Both the position numbers and the translations under genes were made by a program. Of a stretch of DNA of 64,000 bases, positions 32,420 through 40,898 are shown piece by piece. Each line of letters starts with the position of its first letter. Position 1 is the stretch's first letter. The notes beneath the pieces were generated by a model that worked only from the letters and a program-made list of their open reading frames with translations, was not told where the DNA came from and did not search any database. This DNA is from Pullichristensenella sp002068815 (GTDB lineage: Bacteria; Bacillota; Clostridia; Christensenellales; Aristaeellaceae). The DNA lies in assembly GCA_040772885.1 (NCBI GenBank), contig JAXGXF010000003.1:204647-268646 (forward strand), in the 5' to 3' direction.

Positions 32420-33693
32420 TACTTCTTGACCAGATACTTGCGCACGTCGATCGCGACCGCAAGCACGATGATCAGGCCGCGCACGATGTACTGCAAGTAC
32501 GGGTTGATCTGCAGGAAGTTCAGCGAGAAGTTGATCGCCTGCAGTATGATCGCGCCGATGACGACGCCCTGAATCGTGCCGACGCCGCCCGAGAACGACA
32601 CGCCGCCGATGACGCAGGCGGAGATCGCGTCGGTCTCGTAGTTGATGCCGGTGTTCGCGCCGACGGACTGTATGCGCGACGCCTCGAGGAAGCTCGCGAG
32701 CCCGTAGAGTATGCCGGCCATCAGGTAGACCAGCATGATCGTGCGCGCGACGTTGACGCCGGAGACCGCCGCGGCCTCCTGGTTTCCGCCGACGGCGAAC
32801 ATGTTCTTGCCGAGCCGCGTCTTGTTCCAGATGACCCACATGATGCCGGCGATGCCAAGGAAGATCAGCACCAGGAACGGAATCTTCACGTCGGTTACGA
32901 CAAAGCTGCCGAGCAGGAAGCCGGCCTGATGCGAGGCCCCGATCGCGATGCCGAGCGCGATCCACAGAAGCACGGCCGCCGCGAGGAGGTAGAGCGCCGC
33001 GAACGGGATCACGAGCCTTCCGGCGGCGAGTTTGCGCAGCTTCCGCTTGCCCGCGGGCGTCAGGTTTCCGATCACCCACGTGAGGATTCCCGCGAGGAGC
33101 AGTATCAGCGGCACGTAGTAGAGCACGATGTCGCCGAGCACGACGCTGCCGCCGGAAATCTTCAGGAAGTTCCGGTCAAAGGTCGCGAGCGCCTGCGCGG
33201 AGCCGGCGGACTGGCCCTCGATGTACAGGCAGTTCGCGCCGAACGCGATCAGCTGCATGCCGAGCGTTATGATGAACGCGTGCATCTTCAGGTGCGCGAC
33301 GCCGAAGCCGTTGATCAGGCTTATGACCACCGCGACGACGACCGCGGCCAGAAGCGGCAGGAAGAACGGGTTCAACTGCTCGACCATCTGCGGGTAGTAG
33401 CGCGAGGGGTAGTCGATGCGCTGCACGAGCGACGCGCACACCGCCGCGGAGAGCCCCAGCACGCGCCCGATGGACAGGTCCGTGCCCGCGAGCACGATCA
33501 GGCCCGCGCAGCCCAGCGCCAGGATGCCCTTCGTGGACGCCTGCTTCAGAATCTGCATGATGTTGTCGACCTTCAGGAAGTTCGGCCGGGCGATCGACAC
33601 GCCGACCAGAATCGCGCCGAGGATGATGTACAGCGCGTAGTTGAGGAGGAACTCCCCGGCACTTCTCTTTTTGAGGATATTGGTGTTCTGCAT
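32419..33693 (-). CDS. mglC: Sugar ABC transporter permease (MglC-like)
   Basis: A 424-residue permease of the ribose/galactose importer class (BPD_transp_2 fold). It has about ten hydrophobic helices; the marker stretches are GILALGCAGLIVLAGTDLSI, NGFGVAHLKMHAFIITLGMQ and the cytoplasmic coupling loop GGNQEAAAVSGVNVARTIM, then ETDAISACVIGGVSFSGGVG. It is longer than E. coli MglC because of an insert around residues 155-245 with two extra hydrophobic stretches. It lies 18 bases after mglA. Galactose or a related sugar is the likely substrate, judged mainly from the binding protein. Confidence 0.9.
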   Translation of the reverse strand: MQNTNILKKRSAGEFLLNYALYIILGAILVGVSIARPNFLKVDNIMQILKQASTKGILALGCAGLIVLAGTDLSIGRVLGLSAAVCASLVQRIDYPSRYYPQMVEQLNPFFLPLLAAVVVAVVISLINGFGVAHLKMHAFIITLGMQLIAFGANCLYIEGQSAGSAQALATFDRNFLKISGGSVVLGDIVLYYVPLILLLAGILTWVIGNLTPAGKRKLRKLAAGRLVIPFAALYLLAAAVLLWIALGIAIGASHQAGFLLGSFVVTDVKIPFLVLIFLGIAGIMWVIWNKTRLGKNMFAVGGNQEAAAVSGVNVARTIMLVYLMAGILYGLASFLEASRIQSVGANTGINYETDAISACVIGGVSFSGGVGTIQGVVIGAIILQAINFSLNFLQINPYLQYIVRGLIIVLAVAIDVRKYLVKK

Positions 33694-33711
33694 CGTTCAT
33701 TCTCCTCGGTC

Positions 33712-35226
33712 TTAAACGTATTTTGCCGCGAGCGCGAGGATCGTCTCCTGCTCGCCTTGAACGCCGCCAAAGTCCCTGCCGCGCTCGACGATGCCGGCCA
33801 GCCGGCCGTTGGACATGACCAGTATCCGGTCGCAGATGCCGATCAACTCCGGCATCTCGCTCGAGACCATCAGGATGCCCTTGCCCTCCTCGGCGAGCTT
33901 CAGGATCAGCTGGTAGATCTCGAACTTCGCGCCGACGTCGATGCCGCGCGTGGGCTCGTCCAGCAGAAGGATCTCCGGATTCGTGAGCAGCCACCGGCCG
34001 ATGATGACCTTCTGCTGGTTGCCGCCGGAGAGGGAGCGTATGGCCGTGCGCTCGCTCGGGGTCTTGACGCGGATCGAGTCGATGACCCACTTCGTGTCCC
34101 TCGACATCCGCCGTCCGGAGAGCAGAAGCGCGCCGTACTTGCGCACGTTTGCGATCGTCGAGTTGAACACGATGTTCATCATCGGGAACAGGCCGGTCGC
34201 GCGGCGCTCCTCGGTGATCAGCGAGAAGCCGTTCCTGCGCGCCTCCTGCGGCGTGCGGTTCTCGATGGGCCTGCCCTCGACGAGCACCTCGCCCTCGCCG
34301 CGCGTGAAGTAGCCGAACAGCGTATTGAGAAGCTCCGTCCTGCGCGAGCCCACGAGCCCCGCGACGCCGAGCACCTCGCCGCGCCGAAGCTCGAAGCTCA
34401 CGTTGTGGCAGGCGGGCTCGTACTTGCCGGAGACGTTTTTGACCTCCATCAGCACGCCGCCGGGCGTGTTGTGCTTCTCGGGGAACCGCTGCGTCAGGTC
34501 GCGGTTGACCATCAGGCGGATGATCTCGCTGTTGTCGAGCTCGTTCGCCGGGCGCGTGGCGATCCACTGGCCGTCGCGCATGATCGTGACCTCGTCGGAG
34601 ATGCGCAGTATCTCGTCCATCTTGTGCGAGATGTAGATGATGCCGACCCCCTGCTTGGTCAGCTTTTCAATGATGCTGAACAGGTGCTCGACCTCGTTCT
34701 CGGTCAGAGACGAGGTCGGCTCGTCCAGCACCAGTATTTTCGCGTTATAGGAGACGGCCTTCGCGATTTCGACCATCTGGCGCTGCGAGACGGAGAGCTT
34801 GCCGATGATGACGCGCGGGTCTACCGAGATGCCCAAGGTCTCAAAGATGCGCTTCGTCTCCTGGTACATGCGCCTTCCGTCGACGAAGCCGAATTTCATC
34901 GGGAAGCGGCCGAGCCAGACGTTTTCCATGACGTTGCGTCTAAGCACCTGGTTCAACTCCTGGTGCACCATGGCGACGCCGTTGTCCAGCGCGTGGCGCG
35001 GGTTCGTGAAGTCCACTTCCCTGCCCTCGAGCCGGATGCTCCCCGCGTCCTTCTTGTAAATTCCGAACAGGCACTTCATAAGCGTCGACTTGCCCGCGCC
35101 GTTTTCGCCCATCAAAGCGTGGACGCTTCCCGCGCGCAGGTGAAGCTTGGCGTTGTTGAGCGCCATGACGCCCGGAAACTGCTTGCAGACGTCGGTCATC
35201 TCAAGCAGATAGGTTTGCTCTTGCAT
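33712..35226 (-). CDS. mglA: Sugar ABC transporter ATP-binding protein (MglA-like)
   Basis: A 504-residue ATPase with two fused nucleotide-binding domains. The first has GENGAGKSTLMKC (Walker A), LSVSQRQMVEIAKA (signature) and ILVLDEPTSSLTE (Walker B). The second lacks a classical Walker A (LVGSRRTELLNTLFG), as is normal for RbsA/MglA, but keeps LSGGNQQKVIIGRW and LLLDEPTRGIDVGAK. It powers the importer with mglB and mglC. ATG 35226 has only a modest site (AGCGGTGA). A 171-base gap with a hairpin separates it from mglB. Confidence 0.93.
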   Translation of the reverse strand: MQEQTYLLEMTDVCKQFPGVMALNNAKLHLRAGSVHALMGENGAGKSTLMKCLFGIYKKDAGSIRLEGREVDFTNPRHALDNGVAMVHQELNQVLRRNVMENVWLGRFPMKFGFVDGRRMYQETKRIFETLGISVDPRVIIGKLSVSQRQMVEIAKAVSYNAKILVLDEPTSSLTENEVEHLFSIIEKLTKQGVGIIYISHKMDEILRISDEVTIMRDGQWIATRPANELDNSEIIRLMVNRDLTQRFPEKHNTPGGVLMEVKNVSGKYEPACHNVSFELRRGEVLGVAGLVGSRRTELLNTLFGYFTRGEGEVLVEGRPIENRTPQEARRNGFSLITEERRATGLFPMMNIVFNSTIANVRKYGALLLSGRRMSRDTKWVIDSIRVKTPSERTAIRSLSGGNQQKVIIGRWLLTNPEILLLDEPTRGIDVGAKFEIYQLILKLAEEGKGILMVSSEMPELIGICDRILVMSNGRLAGIVERGRDFGGVQGEQETILALAAKYV

Positions 35227-35340
35227 CAATTTCACCGCTCTTTTCAGTGTTCCGCCCCCGACTAAGGCCGGGAGCCGCCCCTGCCCTGATCGCAAAAATC
35301 CCTCCCGCCGGAAAGGGGCGGAGGAATGCTCGAATATATT

Positions 35341-35370
35341 CGACGGGAGGCGCTTGCGCGCCTCCCGTCG
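35341..35370 (-). terminator. Intercistronic hairpin between mglB and mglA
   Basis: A perfect 13-bp stem (CGACGGGAGGCGC with 35358-35370, loop TTGC) lies 27 bases after the mglB stop. It has no T-run and probably protects or partly ends the mRNA, so that the binding protein is made in excess over ATPase and permease. Confidence 0.65.
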
Positions 35371-35397
35371 ACGCTTCAACGGTCGCTGGTCAAGCTG

Positions 35398-36438
35398 TTA
35401 CTCGACTTCGGTGATCTTCGCGTAGGGGATGCGGATGCACTTGAACGCGTCCTCGGTGGTGTAGACGTAATCGGTGCCGTCCAGCCACTCCTTGCCCAGC
35501 GCGCCGTTCACCGCGATGCGGATGTTCGCCTTGCCCATCGCGTCGCCGTCCTGCTGAACCGTCGCGGTCATGCCGCCTTCCTTGATGGAGACCATCGCGG
35601 AGTCGATCGCGTCGACGCCGATGATGACCACGGACGGATCGCCGTCAAAGCCGGTGTTGTAGCCGTAGCCGTTCAGGGCCGCGACGGCGCCCAGCGCCAT
35701 CATGTCGTTGTTGGCGAAGATGACCTCGATCTTGTCGCCGCTGGCGGCCCAGACCGCGTTGATCGCTTCCTGCGCCTGCGCCTGGTCCCAGTTGCAAACC
35801 AGCGTCTCGCCGATCTGCTCGAGCTTCAGGCCGTTGGCAATGGCGGTCTCGACCGAGTACTTCGAGCGCGCGATCGCCTCGTCGTTCTGCGGCTCGCCCA
35901 TCAGCATCACGTACTGGAGCACGCCGTCGCCGTTCTTGTCGATCGAGGAATCCGCCTTGTACAGGTCGGCCAGGATCTCGCCCTGCATGTCGCCGGCCTG
36001 GCGGGCCAGCGTGCCGATGAAGATCGTGCCGGTGTCAACGAGCACTTCCTGCGTCGTATCGGCCGCGGGCTGCTTGTTGTAGAACAGGAACGGGATGCCC
36101 GCTTCCTGGAAGAGCGAGGTCAGCGCCGCGCCGTTGGAGACCTCCGCGAGGTTGATGATGACGAAGTCGCAGCCCTGCTGGCAGATCATCGTCGCCTGCT
36201 CGATCTGCTTGCCGATGTCGTCGGCCGCGTCGTACATCGTCAGGTTGATTTTGATGCCCAGTTCCTCGGAGTAGGCCGCGGCCCACTTCTCCATGGCAGC
36301 ACGCACGGTGCTTCCATAGGTATCGTCAAACTTCCAGACGAGCGCGCGGATATCGAGCTCGGTCTTCTCCTCCGCGAGGGCGGACGCGCAGCCCAGCGCC
36401 AGAACCAGCGCCAGAACCAGAACCAACAGTTTCTTCAT
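35398..36438 (-). CDS. mglB: Galactose/glucose-type periplasmic-binding lipoprotein or secreted protein (MglB-like)
   Basis: A 346-residue solute-binding protein of the periplasmic sugar-binding type. The signal peptide is KKLLVLVLALVLALGCASAL; a cysteine is present in ALGCAS but the lipobox is imperfect. The loop DKNGDGVLQY matches the calcium-binding loop of galactose-binding protein, a strong family marker. QGCDFVIINLAEVSNGA, FANNDMMALGAVAALNGYG and VIIGVDAIDSAM fit the sugar-contact blocks. ATG 36438 has a perfect AGGAGG. First gene of the mglB-mglA-mglC operon. Confidence 0.9.
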   Translation of the reverse strand: MKKLLVLVLALVLALGCASALAEEKTELDIRALVWKFDDTYGSTVRAAMEKWAAAYSEELGIKINLTMYDAADDIGKQIEQATMICQQGCDFVIINLAEVSNGAALTSLFQEAGIPFLFYNKQPAADTTQEVLVDTGTIFIGTLARQAGDMQGEILADLYKADSSIDKNGDGVLQYVMLMGEPQNDEAIARSKYSVETAIANGLKLEQIGETLVCNWDQAQAQEAINAVWAASGDKIEVIFANNDMMALGAVAALNGYGYNTGFDGDPSVVIIGVDAIDSAMVSIKEGGMTATVQQDGDAMGKANIRIAVNGALGKEWLDGTDYVYTTEDAFKCIRIPYAKITEVE

Positions 36439-36479
36439 TTGGGGTTCCTCCTTCAGCATTTTGCACCATTTGCTACGAC

Positions 36480-36568
36480 CAAAACCGGGGGAACCGGTTT
36501 CGGAGGATAACCAAGGCCGGTCTCAACAGAGACATAACAATTATACCTATGCACAGGAATTTCGTCAA
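36480..36568 (-). promoter_or_regulatory. Promoter and possible operator of the mgl operon
   Basis: Minus strand TTGACG (36563-36568), 17 bases, TATAAT (36540-36545). Between promoter and gene, an imperfect palindrome AACCGG..CCGGTT (36483-36499) could be an operator for a LacI-type or other regulator; this is inference. Confidence 0.6.
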
Positions 36569-36653
36569 GTAGAAAATCTTTGGATTTTCGGGCGTTTCCT
36601 TTGGGTTTCCGGAGAGGTATATAATGAGGAAGGATTTCGGGCGCGAGCGGAGG

Positions 36654-36689
36654 AAACGAAAGACAGGGCGCTTTGCCTGTCTTTCGTTT
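36654..36689. terminator. Terminator after the hypothetical gene 36708-37253
   Basis: A perfect 14-bp stem (AAACGAAAGACAGG with 36676-36689, loop GCGCTTTG). The minus-strand side ends TTTCGTTT. A TATATAAT at 36618-36625 on the plus strand could also start a very short RNA ending here. Confidence 0.65.
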
Positions 36690-36707
36690 GTAACCTCGAA
36701 CTCTATC

Positions 36708-37253
36708 CTACTCCGCCCCGTTTATGAGCTTCATCCAGCGACTCTTCAGCGGCGCGACGTGCTCGCGCTCGACCGGGCGGAAGTCCCAGACGAAGTTCGC
36801 GTTTCCGCGGCGGCGCCTGGGGTTCAGAAGGCCGTTCTTCCCTCCGGTGATCTCCAGAAACGAGTTGAGCCCCGCGACGATTTCGACGGCGAACTCGTCC
36901 GCGTCGGGCGTATCGACGATGAGCTTGAAGCCCGCGCCGCCCTTTTTGCCGAAGCCCAAGAGCCCGCCCAGGCCCTCGGACTTGATGAGGATATCCTCGC
37001 AGCGCGCGCGCGCGCCGGGGATGCGCCGGATCGAGAAATCCTCGTCCGCGCCGGGAGCGGGGCCCTTGATCAGGCAGATGTCCTCGCCGCACTTCGCGAC
37101 CGCCGTGAATCCGCCGTTGAATTGGGCAAACAGGCAGGCCTGCGCAGAGAAGCCCTCGTCCGTCAGGCGCTTTGCGAAGCGGAGCCGCTTGTCCTCGAGT
37201 TCCCTGAGATTCTGCTTTCGCTTGGCCTCCGCCTCGCTGGAAAATACACCCAT
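36708..37253 (-). CDS. Hypothetical protein
   Basis: A 181-residue protein I do not recognise. It begins with a charged helix (SSEAEAKRKQNLRELEDKRL) and continues with alternating beta-like segments (FNGGFTAVAKCGEDICLIKG, GFKLIVDTPDADEFAVEIVA). There is no signal peptide and no membrane segment, so it should be cytoplasmic. ATG 37253 has AAAGGAGCGG upstream and its own promoter (37282-37310), so it is a single-gene unit between two transport operons. Confidence 0.7.
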   Translation of the reverse strand: MGVFSSEAEAKRKQNLRELEDKRLRFAKRLTDEGFSAQACLFAQFNGGFTAVAKCGEDICLIKGPAPGADEDFSIRRIPGARARCEDILIKSEGLGGLLGFGKKGGAGFKLIVDTPDADEFAVEIVAGLNSFLEITGGKNGLLNPRRRRGNANFVWDFRPVEREHVAPLKSRWMKLINGAE

Positions 37254-37281
37254 CTCGTTCCGCTCCTTTCCGTTTGCATAC

Positions 37282-37310
37282 ATTATAACAGACTTTCCGC
37301 CGTTTCGCAA
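37282..37310 (-). promoter_or_regulatory. Promoter of the hypothetical gene 36708-37253
   Basis: Minus strand TTGCGA, 17 bases, TATAAT. Confidence 0.7.
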
Positions 37311-37411
37311 CAGCCCGCCGCGGCGATCGCGTGTCCGCCAAGCGCGGACAGCCGTCTTCGCGATTCCCGCATATTGGCGCGGAAACGGCGGCCAAGCGCG
37401 AGAATCCTGCA

Positions 37412-37507
37412 ATTTTCGCGCGAAAATGTCCGCGAGTTGGAGACACCGGCGAAATTTCGGCTAGGCTTTGCCGGGGACTTGCAAATTTTCCGGAAATCCT
37501 GTATACT
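37412..37507 (+). promoter_or_regulatory. Promoter of livJHMGF with an upstream palindrome
   Basis: TTGCAA (37479-37484), 17 bases, TATACT (37502-37507). A perfect 16-bp palindrome ATTTTCGCGCGAAAAT lies at 37412-37427, about 50 bases before the -35, and could bind a regulator. The remaining upstream 100 bases show GC-rich partial repeats (CGCGGACAGCC, CGCGGAAACGGCGG) and no gene. Confidence 0.7.
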
Positions 37508-37544
37508 GATAAAGCGATATAAAATTTCTATGGGAGGGCTTTTC

Positions 37545-38696
37545 ATGAAGAGGATTCTGGCATTGGTTCTGGTGCTTATGCTGGCCATCTGCGCGTCGGC
37601 GATGGCCGAGACCGTGAAGATCGGCGTCTACGAACCGGCATCCGGAGACAGCGGCGCGGGCGGCAAGCAGGAGACGCTGGGCATGCAGTACGCGAACGCC
37701 GTCCAGCCGACCGTCGAGATCGGCGGCGTCACATACGACGTCGAGCTGGTCTACGCGGACAACCAGTCCTCGACCGACAAGGCGCCCTCCGCCGCGCAGC
37801 AGCTCGTCAGCGCCGGCGTCTCGGTGGTTCTGGGCTCCTACGGCTCCGGCGTCTCGATCGCGGGCTCGCCGTACTTCAAGGACGCGGGCATCCCGGCGAT
37901 CGGCGTCACCTGCACGAACCCGCAGGTCACGCTCGGCAACACCCACTACTTCCGCATCTGCTTCCTCGACCCGTTCCAGGGCACGGTTCTTGCGAACTAC
38001 GCGTTCAACACGCTGGGCGCGAAGACCGCCTACTGCCTGGCCGAGCTCGGCAACGACTACGACGTGGGCCTCGCCTACTACTTCCAGCAGGCGTTTGAGG
38101 CGCTCGGCGGCACCGTGATCTCCGAGAACTTCCCGCAGGGCAACGCGGACTTCACCTCCTACATCTCGACCGCGACGCAGATGAACGCGGACGTGTTCTT
38201 CGCGCCGTGCTCGCTCGCGTACATCACCCAGATCATCGACCAGGCCGCGGCGCAGGCCGTGACCTTCCCGCTGATGGGCGGCGACACGTGGGACTCCAAC
38301 GTCGTGACGACCGCCGCGCACGGAAAGAACGTCGAGATCTACATCTCCACCTTCTATCAGGAGGGCGGCGCGCCCGAGTTCGACGCCGGCATCAAGGAGT
38401 GGATGAACAAAAATCCCGAGATGCTGACGAACAACGGCGGCAACGACATGGTCTCCGCGGTCTCCGCGATGGGCTACGACGCCTACTTCGTGGCGCTCGA
38501 GGCGCTCAAGGCCGCCGGCACGATCGACTCGAAGGCCGTGAACGAGGCGCTCTGGGATGTCGTGTACGAAGGCGTCTCCGGCCACATCGAGTTCAACCAG
38601 GAGACGGGCGACGCGAACCGCAACTCCGCGTTCATCAAGAAGGCGAACACGGCGGAGGGCGTCTGGGAGTTCGTGACGGTGCAGACCGTCGAATAA
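37545..38696 (+). CDS. livJ: Branched-chain amino-acid ABC transporter substrate-binding protein
   Basis: A 383-residue exported binding protein of the LivJ/LivK class. The signal peptide is KRILALVLVLMLAICASAMA. The mature part begins TVKIGVYEPASGDSGAGGKQ and contains LVYADNQSSTDKAPSAAQQL, VVLGSYGSGVSIAGSP and FRICFLDPFQGTVLANYAF, typical of the Leu/Ile/Val receptor fold. ATG 37545 has GGGAGG 7 bases upstream. The family also takes amides or urea; amino acids are the likeliest ligand. First gene of the operon. Confidence 0.9.
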   Translation: MKRILALVLVLMLAICASAMAETVKIGVYEPASGDSGAGGKQETLGMQYANAVQPTVEIGGVTYDVELVYADNQSSTDKAPSAAQQLVSAGVSVVLGSYGSGVSIAGSPYFKDAGIPAIGVTCTNPQVTLGNTHYFRICFLDPFQGTVLANYAFNTLGAKTAYCLAELGNDYDVGLAYYFQQAFEALGGTVISENFPQGNADFTSYISTATQMNADVFFAPCSLAYITQIIDQAAAQAVTFPLMGGDTWDSNVVTTAAHGKNVEIYISTFYQEGGAPEFDAGIKEWMNKNPEMLTNNGGNDMVSAVSAMGYDAYFVALEALKAAGTIDSKAVNEALWDVVYEGVSGHIEFNQETGDANRNSAFIKKANTAEGVWEFVTVQTVE

Positions 38697-38720
38697 ATCC
38701 GCGGGAAAATCAAGAGTGCG

Positions 38721-38818
38721 TGCATGGCGGGAGACCCTCTCTCCCGCCGTGCATCTGCTTTCCCCGGGGGTCCATGTGTGTCGCCTCGAAAGCGCACCGG
38801 GCGCGCCCTTTCGAGGCG
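38721..38818 (+). terminator. Two intercistronic hairpins between livJ and livH
   Basis: Hairpin 1: 14-bp stem with one G-T pair (38721-38734 with 38740-38753). Hairpin 2: CGCCTCGAAAG with CTTTCGAGGCG (38782-38792, 38808-38818). Neither has a T-run. As at mglB-mglA, they probably favour expression of the binding protein. Confidence 0.6.
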
Positions 38819-38843
38819 GCGCAGAGACGAGGAGGGTTCCTTT

Positions 38844-39764
38844 GTGAGTACGGTCCTGCCCTATCTGCTGTCCGGCATCTCCGTCGGCGGGCAGTACGCC
38901 CTGATCGCCATCGGCTATACGATGGTCTACGGCATACTGCGGCTCATCAACTTCGCGCACGGAGACGTGTTCATGGTCGCGGGCATACTGATGGTGTATT
39001 TAAACGCCACCGGGCTTCCGCTGTATGTGACGCTTCCGATGTCGGTCATTCTCACGATCATGATCGGATTCCTGATCGAGCGCGCGGCGTATAAGCCGCT
39101 GCGCTCCGCTCCGCGCATGTCGATCATGATCTCCGCGATCGGCGTCAGCTATTTTCTGCAGAACATCGTGCTCTACGTGACCGGCGGATTGAACAAGGTC
39201 TACCCGACGGTCCCGTGGATCTCGGAGTCGGTCAGCGTGTTCGGCGCGTCGACGAAGATGGTCACGCTCGTCACGCCGGTCCTGACGCTGATCCTCGTGG
39301 TACTGCTGGTGCTCCTCATCAACCACACGAAGGTCGGCATGGCGATGCGCGCGGTCTCGAAGGACTTCGAGACGAGCCAGCTGATGGGCGTCAAGATCAA
39401 CGCCGTCATCTCGACGACGTTCGTGATCGGCTCGTTCCTCGCCGCGATCGGCTCGATCCTCTACTTCACAAACTACAACACCGTCATACAGACCTCCGGC
39501 GCGATGCCGGGGCTCAAGGCGTTCGTCGCGGCGGTGTTCGGCGGCATCGGCTCGATCCCCGGCGCGGTCGTCGGCGCGTTCATCATCGGCATCTGCGAAA
39601 ACCTGATCAAGGGCCTCGACCTGATCTTGCTCAAATCGGGCATCATCAAGCAGACGCTCGATCTCACGACATTCTCCGACGCGTTCACGTTCGCGCTCTT
39701 GATCATCATTTTGATCGTCAAGCCGACGGGGCTCTTCGGCGAAAAGACGACCGACAAGGTATAG
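38844..39764 (+). CDS. livH: Branched-chain amino-acid ABC transporter permease LivH
   Basis: A 306-residue permease with about eight helices: GISVGGQYALIAIGYTMVYG, LRLINFAHGDVFMVAG, the coupling loop MAMRAVSKDFETSQLMGVKI, and AVFGGIGSIPGAVVGAFIIG are LivH hallmarks. The GTG at 38844 follows GAGGAGGG at 7 bases; a longer frame upstream would add basic residues before the first helix. It lies 12 bases before livM. Confidence 0.93.
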   Translation: MSTVLPYLLSGISVGGQYALIAIGYTMVYGILRLINFAHGDVFMVAGILMVYLNATGLPLYVTLPMSVILTIMIGFLIERAAYKPLRSAPRMSIMISAIGVSYFLQNIVLYVTGGLNKVYPTVPWISESVSVFGASTKMVTLVTPVLTLILVVLLVLLINHTKVGMAMRAVSKDFETSQLMGVKINAVISTTFVIGSFLAAIGSILYFTNYNTVIQTSGAMPGLKAFVAAVFGGIGSIPGAVVGAFIIGICENLIKGLDLILLKSGIIKQTLDLTTFSDAFTFALLIIILIVKPTGLFGEKTTDKV

Positions 39765-39776
39765 GAGGGCAGGAAT

Positions 39777-40898
39777 ATGCAGAAGAATTTCGCGCCTTCC
39801 GCCAAGAAGCGCCCGGACCGCGCGACCTGGATTTCGGCGGGCATCATATTTTTCATCTACGTGGTCGTGTTCGCGCTCGAGCAGTTCATACCGCCGACGA
39901 CGATGCTGTTCACCGTGCTCAAGAAGGGCGCGACCTACGCGCTCGTCGCGGTGTCGATGAACCTGCTGAACGGCTTTACGGGGCTGTTCTCGCTAGGACA
40001 GGCGGGCTTCATGCTGATCGGCGCGTATGTGTACGCGATCTTCAGCATCCCCGGCGAGGTGCGCGCGCGCGTCTACCAGTATTTCACGCCGGCGATCAAC
40101 TTCACGCTGCCGGTCATCCCGGCGATGATCTTGGCCGGGCTCGTCGCGGCGCTGTTCGCGTTTTTGATCGGGCTCCCGGTGCTCCGGCTCAAGAGCGACT
40201 ACCTCGCGATCGCGACGCTCGGCTTCGCGGAGATCGTCCGCGCGATCTTCCAGTGGAAGAAATTGGGCCCCGTCACGAACGGCTCGAACATGCTGAAGGA
40301 CTACCCGACGTTCAACGACTTCAACATCGTAAACGCGGAGGGGAAGGTCGTACTGTACCTCTCGACGCTTCTGCCGTTTGTGATCGCGGGCGTGTGCATC
40401 GGCATCATCATGCTTCTGATCAACTCGACCTACGGCCGCTCGTTCAAGGCGATCCGCGACGACGAGGTCGCCGCCGAGGCGATGGGCGTCAACCTCGCGC
40501 GCCACAAGCAGCTCGCGTTCGCGATCAGCTCATTCTTCGCCGGCGTCGGCGGCGCGATGCTCGCGATGTTCACAAACACCGTGCAGGCCAAGGGCTTCAC
40601 CTCGGCGATGACCTACGAAATCCTGTTGATCGTGGTGCTCGGCGGCATCGGGTCGGTGTCGGGAAGCTGCATAAGCGCGTTCCTGTTCGTCGCGTGCTCC
40701 GAGTGGTGGCTGCGCTTTCTCGACCAGAAGCAGGTGATCGGCACGTTCGAGGTGCCGCTGCTTCGCAACGGCTTCCGGCTGGTCGTGTTCTCGGTGATCA
40801 TCATGGTCGTGGTGCTGTTCTACCGCCAGGGCATGATGGGCATGCGCGAGCTCCCGGACCTGTTCCGCAAAAAGCGCGGAAAGGAGGCCGCAAAATGA
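39777..40898 (+). CDS. livM: Branched-chain amino-acid ABC transporter permease LivM
   Basis: A 373-residue permease: VAVSMNLLNGFTGLFSLGQA, PVLRLKSDYLAIATLGFAEI, the coupling loop FKAIRDDEVAAEAMGVNLAR, and LLIVVLGGIGSVSGSCISAF are family markers. It pairs with LivH to form the membrane channel. The ATG has a GGAGGG site and the TGA overlaps the ATG of livG. Confidence 0.94.
   Translation: MQKNFAPSAKKRPDRATWISAGIIFFIYVVVFALEQFIPPTTMLFTVLKKGATYALVAVSMNLLNGFTGLFSLGQAGFMLIGAYVYAIFSIPGEVRARVYQYFTPAINFTLPVIPAMILAGLVAALFAFLIGLPVLRLKSDYLAIATLGFAEIVRAIFQWKKLGPVTNGSNMLKDYPTFNDFNIVNAEGKVVLYLSTLLPFVIAGVCIGIIMLLINSTYGRSFKAIRDDEVAAEAMGVNLARHKQLAFAISSFFAGVGGAMLAMFTNTVQAKGFTSAMTYEILLIVVLGGIGSVSGSCISAFLFVACSEWWLRFLDQKQVIGTFEVPLLRNGFRLVVFSVIIMVVVLFYRQGMMGMRELPDLFRKKRGKEAAK

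Noticed and set aside
36618..36690. A short plus-strand RNA from TATATAAT to the hairpin
   Set aside because: The -35 is missing and the hairpin is better explained as terminator of the minus-strand gene; kept only as a remark.
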